DNA of 21,076 bases. It comes from an uncultured Campylobacter sp. (lineage in GTDB: Bacteria > Campylobacterota > Campylobacteria > Campylobacterales > Campylobacteraceae). The position numbers were made by a program, and so were the translations under genes. The notes beneath the pieces are model-generated. The model saw only the letters and a program-made list of their open reading frames with translations, had not been told where the DNA came from and did no database searches. This document shows, one piece after another, positions 15,401-21,076 of the stretch; position 1 is the first letter of the stretch, and each line of letters begins with the position of its first letter. Where the stretch lies: positions 1 to 21,076 of the forward strand of contig NZ_CALHHX010000187.1 in assembly GCF_938030685.1 (NCBI RefSeq), in the 5' to 3' direction.

Positions 15401-17007
15401 AGGTTGAGACGCCTAAGGCCGAGATTGAAATTCCTGATATAGATATCGATCTTTCGGATATCAAACCGAGCGCCAAGGCGCAAGAGGCTGCTAAAAAGGT
15501 TGAAATTCCAAGCGTAGAAAAAGAAATTCCTGTAGCCGTTAAAACCGAGCCTGAAATTCCTATCGCTAAAGCTTCGAAGCCTGATACTTCAAGTGTTTCT
15601 GCTCATGAAAATGAAATTTCAAATGTTAAACTTTCAGAACCTGAAAGTACAGCTGAAAAGATAATTGAGCCAGAACCTATCGCTGTTGAGCCAGAGCCGA
15701 TAACAATTGAGCCTGAACTAAAACCTATCAAGCCAAAACTTGAAGAGGTTAAACAGGGACCGTCAAATATCGAGTCTGAACCGGTAACGCCAGTAGTAGA
15801 ACCAGCGGCTCAAAATATTCCTGCCGAAGAGCCGAATATTGAGCCGGAGCCTGTAGATATTCCGAAGGTGGAGCCTGCTACTCAAAACGACCATGTCGAA
15901 GAGCCTGAGATCGAGCCTGTTAGCGTAAAAGTCGAACCGGTAGTTATCCCGCAGCCTGAGGAAGAGGAGATGGTCGAGGTGCCCGTTACCGTGTACGAAG
16001 ACGAGCAACAGGAAGAAACCATTATGGTCGAAGAGGATGTCGAAGTCGAAGAAGAGGTTGAAGTGCCGGTAGAGCGAAATCCTGCCGATGAAAATGTACC
16101 TTTGGTCAATAGAAAATATAACGCTAAAATTCTTATAGCGGAAGATAATGAGATCAATCAAAAGCTTATGAAGCATACGTTAAATAGCTTTAATATGAAT
16201 TTGACGATAGTCGAAAACGGACTTTTGGCGCTGGAAGCCAGAAAAGCCAATAACGACTATGATCTCATATTTATGGATATTTCGATGCCTGTTATGGACG
16301 GTATAGAATCTACAAAGCAGATCAAACAATACGAGCACGAGAATAATCTCCGCCACATCCCGATCGTGGCTGTTACTGCCAATGCGCTAAAGGGCGATAG
16401 AGAGAAATTTATGGCAGCAGGGCTTGACGAATACTGCACCAAGCCGATCAAAAAGGATATCTTGGCTCAAATGTTAGATAATTTTATCGGTGATAAACGA
16501 TCTGATGCAGCGCCCGCCGGTGGAACTACAAAGAAGCTGGTTAAAAAGCTTGTCAAACGCCAGGTGCCTAAGACGGTCATTAAAACCGTCAAAGTGCCAA
16601 AGACGATAATGAAGCTAGTTCCTAAAAAAAGTATAGTTTCCGATGACGTAGTGAAAGCTAAGGGTGCGCGCGTGCCGACAAAAGATATACTTATATGCAA
16701 GGCAAACATTATGGAAAGTAAAATTTTTGCCAGCATATTAAAACATCAGTATAAAGACGTAGAAATTGCGGGCAATTTCGACCAGCTTATTTCTATGGCG
16801 GCTACGGGTAGTTATAAGCTTGTTTTGATTGATAAAAAGCTAGCAGGGCTAGACTTAGCGGCGTTAGAGAGCTTGCGCCGAAAAGCGTCTGCGACCAAGC
16901 TAGTTCTGTTTTCTAACGACAACGATGAAAATCCACTATTTAGCGAAGTCGCTAGTTACAATATCACCAAGTCGGGTCTTGAGAAACTCGCACAAAAATA
17001 TATATAA
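12454..17007 (+). CDS. NIT-domain hybrid sensor histidine kinase with receiver domains
   Basis: A 1517-residue inner-membrane kinase. A first membrane helix (about 11-31) and a second (about 323-344) bracket a periplasmic sensor whose start, EQVDKERGITSAFLGSEG then LLSGQRKKTDDAL, has the pattern of NIT (nitrate/nitrite-sensing) domains. A linker leads to HisKA with His417 (MSHEIRTPLNGIIGF) and an intact HATPase (N534, VEDTGIGIS, GGTGLGLTIS). Residues 652-760 look like a degenerate receiver. A roughly 430-residue acidic, Pro/Glu/Ile/Lys-rich linker follows, then a complete receiver (EDN 1230-1232, Asp1275, Thr1308, Lys1330). After a basic stretch comes a third receiver-like domain (1409-1517) keeping Asp1460 and Lys1506 but lacking the acidic pair. 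Signal flow His417 to Asp1275 and on to the adjacent regulator is inferred. The ligand, nitrate/nitrite or otherwise, is unproven. Confidence 0.9.
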   Translation: MNLNTTSALRLVSGIPLLLIFAFASYFLFISLQDYARVGILQQQIAKNSNLAALVEQVDKERGITSAFLGSEGNPGMGTLLSGQRKKTDDALAKYKESKNISENVVKKTIFDIFAYGTGNDELLAAETDIDGLLDKLPQVRRDVDAQSKSFGELFSSYFQKFDDDVKTIQRVLREGLVSSNITVWTVSLLNTYEAMDATASERDYIIEYIIGSKAMNQAQLRTWASFNLSSSLPNYYFLPESDARAAILKILDGEEFQNALRETAKISATLQQEADEGHYSVPFQEWFASTTLKYKKLSEISEKINAELAAHADTYLAQRLRNLFIALGIWVLAAILVVFALGITRRLRQNVTDLGNVLSRIGDLTNQHEHIDVRTSEGVNKAYSLIEDALDLIAYQKGAAEDANKAKSIFLANMSHEIRTPLNGIIGFTELLKNTDLDEEKRDYVDTIEKSSENLLTIINNILDVSKIESNKVELEDILFNPIQDFESAVEIYVAKAAEKNIDILLYIDPTLVHHLYGDITKIKEVLINLMSNAVKFTPEHGTIVVEILREPSKAPGEAIVTFSVEDTGIGISEDKLANVFNAFSQADSTITRKYGGTGLGLTISSKYVAMMGGKLQVKSTVGKGTRFYFTLAFKETQKTDADAVFESIKGLNFALLADSADTMYNDIVKNYISKLGGKISIFNTNAQFRSAQNNNKYDALITRFKNYGEVSDILSMPTILTLKPKELQSISISNSKIFTLTEPFNLTKFVKTLDKISKSGIALSRSDFAPQTHEIKLDAEVEKPTALDEMIMEEPVVKERPIINKLDELRHATTSSADELRAILQSRRRTHDAEAHSAHKEEAVSKPSIAQELKKEAPKAEEPVIKPIDIEPMSDIKIEKTEPESPKINIDIPEIVIPHAEKPKIEPSSTKDAQTDIDEPISLEIPDDFVGLKTHATQTQAPKAETHSIDLSDIEIELPKIKKEEEEVKAEPAKVEIPKAKVETPKAEIEIPDIDIDLSDIKPSAKAQEAAKKVEIPSVEKEIPVAVKTEPEIPIAKASKPDTSSVSAHENEISNVKLSEPESTAEKIIEPEPIAVEPEPITIEPELKPIKPKLEEVKQGPSNIESEPVTPVVEPAAQNIPAEEPNIEPEPVDIPKVEPATQNDHVEEPEIEPVSVKVEPVVIPQPEEEEMVEVPVTVYEDEQQEETIMVEEDVEVEEEVEVPVERNPADENVPLVNRKYNAKILIAEDNEINQKLMKHTLNSFNMNLTIVENGLLALEARKANNDYDLIFMDISMPVMDGIESTKQIKQYEHENNLRHIPIVAVTANALKGDREKFMAAGLDEYCTKPIKKDILAQMLDNFIGDKRSDAAPAGGTTKKLVKKLVKRQVPKTVIKTVKVPKTIMKLVPKKSIVSDDVVKAKGARVPTKDILICKANIMESKIFASILKHQYKDVEIAGNFDQLISMAATGSYKLVLIDKKLAGLDLAALESLRRKASATKLVLFSNDNDENPLFSEVASYNITKSGLEKLAQKYI
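14791..16083 (+). repeat. Low-complexity acidic Pro/Glu linker inside the kinase
   Basis: Codons 780-1210 encode an imperfectly repetitive sequence built from units such as IEPEP, EIPDIDIDLSDI, VEIPKA and VEPA, with very few aromatic or Gly residues. It ends in a dense acidic valine/glutamate stretch (about 1168-1208). Such sequence is normally disordered and works as a long tether. The DNA shows degenerate GAGCCT-like and GAAATTCCT-like words rather than exact repeats, so it is an old expansion. Confidence 0.75.
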
Positions 17008-17021
17008 GGATGAGGTCTTAA

Positions 17022-17402
17022 ATGAGAGATTTGAAAGTTTTAACGGTTGATGACGACGCTATAAATTTAAAGTTACTTGAAGTTATGCTAAAAAAATACG
17101 GCAAATTCCAAACCATACTCCAAGCCAAAAACGGCTTGGACGCCCTTGCCGTACTCGAAGTTCAGCCCGTTGATTTGATTTTATTAGATATTGTAATGCC
17201 TGTGATGAATGGGCTGGAATTTTTAGATAATCTTCACGCTAGAGAAAGTATAGCTCATATCCCCGTCATCGTCCTTACGACGGACGAGACCGCTAAACGA
17301 GAGGCTTTAAATAAAGGTGCTTATGACTTTATGACAAAGCCCATCAATGACAAAGATCTTCACAAAAAACTAGACGACGTTATGAATATTATCGGCGATT
17401 AA
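17022..17402 (+). CDS. CheY-like single-domain response regulator
   Basis: A 126-residue stand-alone receiver domain without an output domain. Conserved residues are the acidic cluster Asp10-Asp12, phosphoacceptor Asp56 (LILLDIVMP), Thr86/Thr87 and Lys106 in TKPI. It starts 14 nt after the hybrid kinase stop codon, preceded by a GAGG ribosome site, and is almost certainly co-transcribed with it. The likely role is to accept phosphate from the kinase or its receiver and pass the signal by protein contact, as CheY-type proteins do. The target is not visible; no DNA-binding or GGDEF protein is encoded nearby. It is not obviously CheY itself, since the usual chemotaxis neighbours are absent. Confidence 0.9.
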   Translation: MRDLKVLTVDDDAINLKLLEVMLKKYGKFQTILQAKNGLDALAVLEVQPVDLILLDIVMPVMNGLEFLDNLHARESIAHIPVIVLTTDETAKREALNKGAYDFMTKPINDKDLHKKLDDVMNIIGD

Positions 17403-17414
17403 ATTGCCGATTTT
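17391..17414 (+). terminator. Weak hairpin at the end of the response-regulator gene
   Basis: ATCGGC (17391-17396) and GCCGAT (17406-17411) form a perfect 6-bp stem around a 9-nt loop that contains the stop codon, followed by only four Ts. The tRNA gene begins at the next base. It could be a weak terminator or a structure aiding processing of the tRNA from a longer transcript. Confidence 0.35.
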
Positions 17415-17491
17415 GTCCTCGTAGCTCAGTAGGATAGAGCGCAAAATTCCTAATTTTGAGGCCACAGGTTCGAATCCTGTCGGGGACACCA
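17415..17491 (+). tRNA. tRNA-Arg (anticodon CCT)
   Basis: The cloverleaf folds cleanly. The acceptor stem GTCCTCG pairs with CGGGGAC with one G-T pair, the D arm is GCTC...GAGC, and the anticodon stem CAAAA/TTTTG closes the loop TTCCTAA with anticodon CCT. The T arm ACAGG-TTCGAAT-CCTGT is canonical. The discriminator base A (17488) and an encoded CCA (17489-17491) follow. It reads AGG arginine codons. It lies 12 nt after the response-regulator stop with no clear promoter of its own, so it may be transcribed from the kinase operon. Confidence 0.95.
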
Positions 17492-17589
17492 TTACTCATT
17501 TTGAGGTATTTTGCTTTCAAATTTAAGCTTTCATATTCCATATAAAATCACGTTATAAAATTTACTCGCAATCTGCCAAGCCTTGAAGT

Positions 17590-17607
17590 GTAAATTTTAA
17601 AATTTAC
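17590..17607. repeat. Perfect 18-bp AT palindrome upstream of trpB
   Basis: GTAAATTTTAAAATTTAC is self-complementary over all 18 bases. It lies in the region between the tRNA and trpB, about 115 nt before the trpB promoter box. It may bind a dimeric regulator, though such AAATTT-rich words are common in this genome. Confidence 0.4.
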
Positions 17608-17615
17608 TATCTTGC

Positions 17616-17664
17616 GCCGCGCGTTTTTGCGGCTGCATATCCGATAAATTTAGAAGAGAGCCGC
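17616..17664 (+). other. Pair of mutually exclusive stems upstream of trpB
   Basis: GCGGC(T) at 17629-17634 can pair either with GCCGC at 17616-17620 (loop GCGTTTTT) or with AGCCGC at 17659-17664. The alternatives cannot form together, as in an attenuator. However, no T-run follows either stem, no Trp-rich leader peptide is evident, and a strong -10 lies further downstream. A role is therefore uncertain. Confidence 0.25.
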
Positions 17665-17706
17665 AAAAGGTGCCGTCAAAAAAGCGAAATTTAACGCGAA
17701 ATTTTA

Positions 17707-17712
17707 TATAAT
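17707..17712 (+). promoter_or_regulatory. Consensus -10 box for trpBA
   Basis: A perfect TATAAT inside ATTTTATATAAT, preceded by an AT-rich tract. Transcription would start near 17719, giving a leader of about 20 nt before the trpB ATG at 17739. An upstream in-frame ATG at 17724 would lie almost at the transcript end, without a ribosome site. Confidence 0.6.
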
Positions 17713-17738
17713 CCTACGATTTAATGCGAGGAGATAGG

Positions 17739-18920
17739 ATGAATAAAAAGGCGTATTTCGGGAGTTTCGGCGGGCAGTTCGTGCCTGAGACGGCGATGTT
17801 CGCGCTTGAGGAGTTGGAGGAGGCGTACAATACCATAGCGCAGACGAAGGAATTTAAAGACGAGCTAGGTTACTTGCTGCGCGAATACGCGGGGCGTCCG
17901 ACGCCGCTATATCACGCCGCGCACCTTAGTGAGCACTACGGGCATGAAATTTATCTAAAGCGCGAGGATCTCAACCATACGGGCGCTCATAAAATCAACA
18001 ATGCCCTAGCGCAGGCGCTACTAGCCAAAAAAATGGGTAAAAAAAAGGTCATCGCCGAAACCGGCGCTGGTCAGCACGGCGTGGCGACGGCGACGGCAGC
18101 GGCGCTATTTGGGCTTGAGTGCGACGTATATATGGGCGAGACCGACGCCGCGCGCCAACAGCTCAACGCCTTTAGGATGCAGCTTTTGGGTGCAAATTTA
18201 ATCAAAATCGACACCGGTTTAAAAACGCTCAAAGAGGCTACTACCGCGGCGATTCAGGCGTGGGTAAACGAGATCGAGAGCGTATTTTACGTCATCGGCT
18301 CGGCGGTCGGGCCGCATCCGTATCCGAAGATGGTTAGGGATTTTCAAAGCGTCATCGGTACCGAGACCAAATCGCAGCTTGCAAGCAAGGGGGTCAAGGC
18401 CGATTACGTCCTAGCCTGCGTAGGAGGCGGAAGCAATGCGATAGGAATTTTTAGCGCGTTCGTGGATGATCCTAACGTGCAACTCATCGGCGTCGAAGCG
18501 GGCGGCTTGGGCGCGCATACCCCTTATCACGCAGCGACTATTACTGGCGGGCGCGCAGGCATCATCCACGGCATGAAAACGATCGTGCTACAGGATAAAT
18601 TCGGCATGATCGAGCCTGTTCACAGCATCTCGGCGGGGCTTGATTATCCTGGAGTGGGCCCGGAGCACGCGCATCTGCACGAGATAAGTCGCGCAAAATA
18701 CGAAGCGGTAACCGACGATGAGTGCATCACGGCGCTTAAACTGCTCTGCAGGCTCGAAGGCATCATCCCCGCGATCGAAAGCGCGCATGCGTTAGCGTAT
18801 TTAGAAAAGCTCTGCCCGCAACTAAAGGGCAGAAAAACGATCGTCGTAAACGTAAGCGGCAGGGGCGATAAGGATATGGATACCGTGATGAATTACAAAA
18901 AAGGAACGATTTATGGATAA
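17739..18920 (+). CDS. trpB: Tryptophan synthase beta chain
   Basis: A 393-residue TrpB, the PLP enzyme joining indole and serine to make tryptophan in the cytoplasmic alpha2-beta2 complex. The PLP-binding lysine is Lys85 in TGAHKINNALAQ, the catalytic glutamate is Glu107 in AETGAGQHG, and the phosphate cup is GGGSNAIG (229-236). Length matches the TrpB1 class that works with TrpA. The start at 17739 (MNKKAYFGSFGGQF) has AGGAG five bases upstream and fits the family N-terminus; the ATG at 17724 is rejected. It overlaps trpA by 8 nt. trpE, trpD, trpF and trpC are not in the flanking DNA, so the pathway genes are split or located elsewhere. Confidence 0.97.
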   Translation: MNKKAYFGSFGGQFVPETAMFALEELEEAYNTIAQTKEFKDELGYLLREYAGRPTPLYHAAHLSEHYGHEIYLKREDLNHTGAHKINNALAQALLAKKMGKKKVIAETGAGQHGVATATAAALFGLECDVYMGETDAARQQLNAFRMQLLGANLIKIDTGLKTLKEATTAAIQAWVNEIESVFYVIGSAVGPHPYPKMVRDFQSVIGTETKSQLASKGVKADYVLACVGGGSNAIGIFSAFVDDPNVQLIGVEAGGLGAHTPYHAATITGGRAGIIHGMKTIVLQDKFGMIEPVHSISAGLDYPGVGPEHAHLHEISRAKYEAVTDDECITALKLLCRLEGIIPAIESAHALAYLEKLCPQLKGRKTIVVNVSGRGDKDMDTVMNYKKGTIYG

Positions 18921-19659
18921 GATCAAGGCGGCCTTTGCGGGCAAAAAAGCAAACATCGGCTATATCGTGGCGGGATATCCGAGCCCCGCGCACACGAAGG
19001 AGTTTTTGTCAAATTTAGACGAAAGCGTGATCGATCTGCTTGAGATCGGTATCCCGTATTCCGACCCGCTCGCAGACGGTCCCGAAATTTTTAAGGCGAG
19101 TTTTTCCGCGGTGCAAAACGGCGTAAACGCGGGCACAGTATTTGAAATTTTAAAAGAGGTGCAAACGCGCAAGCCGCTCGTGTTTTTGGTCTATTACAAC
19201 GTGATCTTTGCCTACGGCGTGCGCGAGTTTGTATCCGAGGCGGCGCGCTACGGCATCAGCGGACTAATAATCCCCGATCTGCCGTATGAAGAAAACGAGG
19301 AAATTTTCGCGCTTTGCGAGGAGTTCGGTATCGCGCTCATCCCGCTTATTAGTGTTACGAGCGAGCACCGCGCCGCGCGAGTTTTGAGCCGCGCGCGCGG
19401 CTTCATCTACGGCGTGGGCGCTATCGGCGTGACCGGAAGCAAGCAAACTCCGATCTCGCGCCTTAAAAATATGGTCGCAGATCTTAAAAAAATGAGCGAT
19501 CTGCCCGTAGCGATCGGCTTTGGTATCCGCAACTCTAGCGATGTTCGCGCTACTAAAGAATACGCAGACGGCGCTATCATCGGCACTGCGATCGTAAATT
19601 TATGCGCGAACTACGGTGGGCGCGAGCTGCAAGACAAGATCGCCGAACTTTTTAATTAA
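18913..19659 (+). CDS. trpA: Tryptophan synthase alpha chain
   Basis: A 248-residue TIM-barrel enzyme releasing indole from indole-3-glycerol phosphate for TrpB. The catalytic acids are Glu44 (LLEIGIPYSDP) and Asp55 (LADGP), equivalent to E. coli Glu49 and Asp60. The phosphate-binding loops YGVGAIGVTGSK and GFGIRNSSD are present. It overlaps trpB by 8 nt, so the two subunits are translationally coupled in the usual way. The next gene begins 10 nt after its stop codon, suggesting one transcript. No residue of the active site is altered. Confidence 0.97.
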   Translation: MDKIKAAFAGKKANIGYIVAGYPSPAHTKEFLSNLDESVIDLLEIGIPYSDPLADGPEIFKASFSAVQNGVNAGTVFEILKEVQTRKPLVFLVYYNVIFAYGVREFVSEAARYGISGLIIPDLPYEENEEIFALCEEFGIALIPLISVTSEHRAARVLSRARGFIYGVGAIGVTGSKQTPISRLKNMVADLKKMSDLPVAIGFGIRNSSDVRATKEYADGAIIGTAIVNLCANYGGRELQDKIAELFN

Positions 19660-19669
19660 CGGAAAGAGT

Positions 19670-20812
19670 ATGAAAAAGATATTTTTAATTTTAATCGCAA
19701 ATTTTTGCCTCGGCGCCAATCTTATGCAATACGATCTTTTCAACCACGACGATAGCGTGGATATCGTCTTGGCGTTTGACTCCGCATATAAGCCTGACAT
19801 CGTTCGCAGCGTCGATGGACAGTCGATGAGCCTTATTTTAAAGGGGCTCGGCGGCGATGAGAAATTCAACGAAATGCGCACCAACCAAAAGGTCTTAAAA
19901 AGCTTTACGATAGCACCCAAAGGCAAGGATATCGAGATAAATTTCCCCACCGGAGCCGATCTGTCGGTTGATGCTCTTACTCAAGACGGCAATTTAAAGC
20001 TCATTTTGCGCGTAAAAAACCCTGCTTTCGATCAGAGCAAGATGAGCGTAAAGAGCGAGGCGAGTGAGACGGCGCAAAGCGGTAGCAGTGGAGTTTCTGT
20101 AATGCCGATAATCGTAGCGTTATTGCTTGCAGCCGCGGCTTTCGTCGGCGTACGAAAATTTTTATCACACAAGCCGCAAAAAAGTATCGACGAGACATGG
20201 CGGGTTTTTGAAGACGACGCTAGCATGGATAGCGCTGATGTGGACGGAGCGGGCATAGATGAAATTTTAAACGACTCCTCTTTTAAAAATCAGAGCGGAT
20301 CAAAGAACGCAAATTATTCTGACGCGCAAGAGTTCGCGAAAAAAGATGAGGGCTCCGCTTTAAATTCCAAAAATTCTAACGACTCAAAAAATGTAGATAG
20401 CGCAGATTTTTTCAGAGGCGAGAGTATGGACGAAGAGAGCATGCGCGATAAATTTTACGATGAGGCTGCGCGTGCCGAGCGTTCGGAAGCTACGGAGGCG
20501 GACGAAAACTATGAGAGCGCCGAGAATATAAGAGCAGCGGATAAAATTTCGCCGCTTAAAGTAAGCTCTGCCGAGAGTGGTACGATGGAATTTCGCGAGG
20601 GAGCAAAAGAAAGATCGGATGCAAAAGAGCCCAAGGTTTCGGCATTTAAAAGCATTTTAGAAAATGAGCTGCTTAGCTCGGATACCGCAAGACCTGGCGA
20701 TGTGCGAGTAGAGCTTGTGCGCGAGATCGACGAAAATAATGCTGCCGTAGTGCTAAGCTTCGCGGGCAAAAAACATCTAGTGGTGTTAAAAAGCTCCAAC
20801 GCTATCGATTGA
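19670..20812 (+). CDS. Membrane protein with periplasmic AMIN-like domain and FliO-like C-terminus
   Basis: A 380-residue protein. A signal-like N-terminus (MKKIFLILIANFCLGANL) is followed by a beta-rich domain of about 100 residues (17-117) resembling AMIN or secretin-associated domains. A transmembrane helix follows at about 143-165 (VMPIIVALLLAAAAFVGV), then an acidic, Ser/Asp/Glu-rich linker (170-330) and a short C-terminal unit (about 345-375: VRVELVREID then AAVVLSFAGKKHLVVLKSS). That last unit resembles the FliO C-terminal domain of the flagellar export gate. Epsilonproteobacterial FliO proteins are known to carry an unusually large periplasmic N-terminus, which fits. I infer FliO-like; another envelope protein is possible, and no other flagellar gene is visible. 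The start at 19670 follows GGAAAGAG and precedes the signal sequence. Confidence 0.6.
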   Translation: MKKIFLILIANFCLGANLMQYDLFNHDDSVDIVLAFDSAYKPDIVRSVDGQSMSLILKGLGGDEKFNEMRTNQKVLKSFTIAPKGKDIEINFPTGADLSVDALTQDGNLKLILRVKNPAFDQSKMSVKSEASETAQSGSSGVSVMPIIVALLLAAAAFVGVRKFLSHKPQKSIDETWRVFEDDASMDSADVDGAGIDEILNDSSFKNQSGSKNANYSDAQEFAKKDEGSALNSKNSNDSKNVDSADFFRGESMDEESMRDKFYDEAARAERSEATEADENYESAENIRAADKISPLKVSSAESGTMEFREGAKERSDAKEPKVSAFKSILENELLSSDTARPGDVRVELVREIDENNAAVVLSFAGKKHLVVLKSSNAID

Positions 20813-21076
20813 TGAGGCATAGAATTTCGCAGCTTGCGGGCTCTGCGACCGTATGTAAAAATAGAATTTCCGACTTCGTGCGAGAAATTAAGGCTGGTTT
20901 ATTTATATTTAAGTAAAATTCTATAGTTAAGACTGGCTTCGTATGTCCGAACCCCGTTTTAACTACTTTTTAAATTCTATTTTTAGTCATTTTTAAGTAT
21001 GGATAGGATTCTTACTTTTTAAAATTTAGATCGGAATTTATTTGCTTTTTATTTTACAAAGGATAAAATCGCGCCT
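20813..21076. other. Non-coding AT-rich end region with a 14-bp inverted repeat
   Basis: No convincing gene is seen. TAAAAATAGAATTT (20856-20869) is exactly inverted as AAATTCTATTTTTA (20972-20985), and a partial copy of the same word occurs at 20916-20925. Two near-copies TTAAGGCTGG and TTAAGACTGG lie between the arms. GGATAAAAT near 21061-21069 may be the -10 of a gene beyond the right edge. Confidence 0.4.

Noticed and set aside
15763..16176. Minus-strand ORF of 137 codons rich in Phe, Leu, Arg and Tyr
   Set aside because: It is the antisense of the acidic repetitive linker of the kinase; no ribosome site and no plausible protein.
1..21076. CRISPR array, insertion sequence, integrase or prophage
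   Set aside because: No regularly spaced repeats, transposase or integrase motifs were seen on either strand. The only tandem repeat is the coding octapeptide array.

Overview
The window looks like chromosomal DNA of a Campylobacter-type epsilonproteobacterium with a higher GC content than C. jejuni. Three things suggest this. AAATTT/AAAATTTT words are very abundant inside and outside genes. UvrC, GuaA, CstA and TrpAB read as Campylobacter-like versions. Promoters carry extended AT-rich -10 boxes with no obvious -35. No species can be named from sequence alone. I see no insertion sequence, integrase, prophage or CRISPR array; this is mostly core and metabolic DNA with some unusual genes.

Layout. 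Positions 1-2892 (minus strand) hold a tightly packed haem or iron-chelate uptake operon. In transcription order it has a 64-codon small ORF with a near-perfect Shine-Dalgarno, a FecCD/BtuC-type permease, its ATPase, a periplasmic binding protein, and the start of a HemN/HutW-like radical SAM enzyme. A Fur-box-like palindrome overlaps the likely promoter. Divergently, 3267-5550 encodes a CstA-type peptide/pyruvate transporter and its small YbdD partner. Positions 5773-7083 (minus) hold a beta-propeller-like gene broken by two compensating frameshifts and invaded by an octapeptide repeat. A small membrane protein, a flavodoxin-fold quinone reductase, GMP synthase (guaA) and a small lipoprotein follow on the minus strand up to 10067. 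The plus strand then carries a small uncharacterised gene (perhaps DciA-like) overlapping uvrC.

Positions 12454-17402 are the most distinctive part: a 1517-residue hybrid histidine kinase with a periplasmic NIT (nitrate/nitrite-type) sensor, a long acidic low-complexity linker and receiver domains, followed by a CheY-like single-domain response regulator. They probably form one phosphorelay. A tRNA-Arg(CCT) gene starts 12 nt after the regulator stop codon. Finally come trpB and trpA (tryptophan synthase) and a membrane protein with a periplasmic AMIN-like domain and a FliO-like C-terminus, then a non-coding stretch with an exact 14-bp inverted repeat.

I found no clear new defence or mobile system. 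The best candidates for undescribed biology are the NIT hybrid kinase with oppositely charged segments on either side of its receiver, the small ORF in the Fur-like leader, the repeat-invaded beta-propeller gene and the FliO-like protein.
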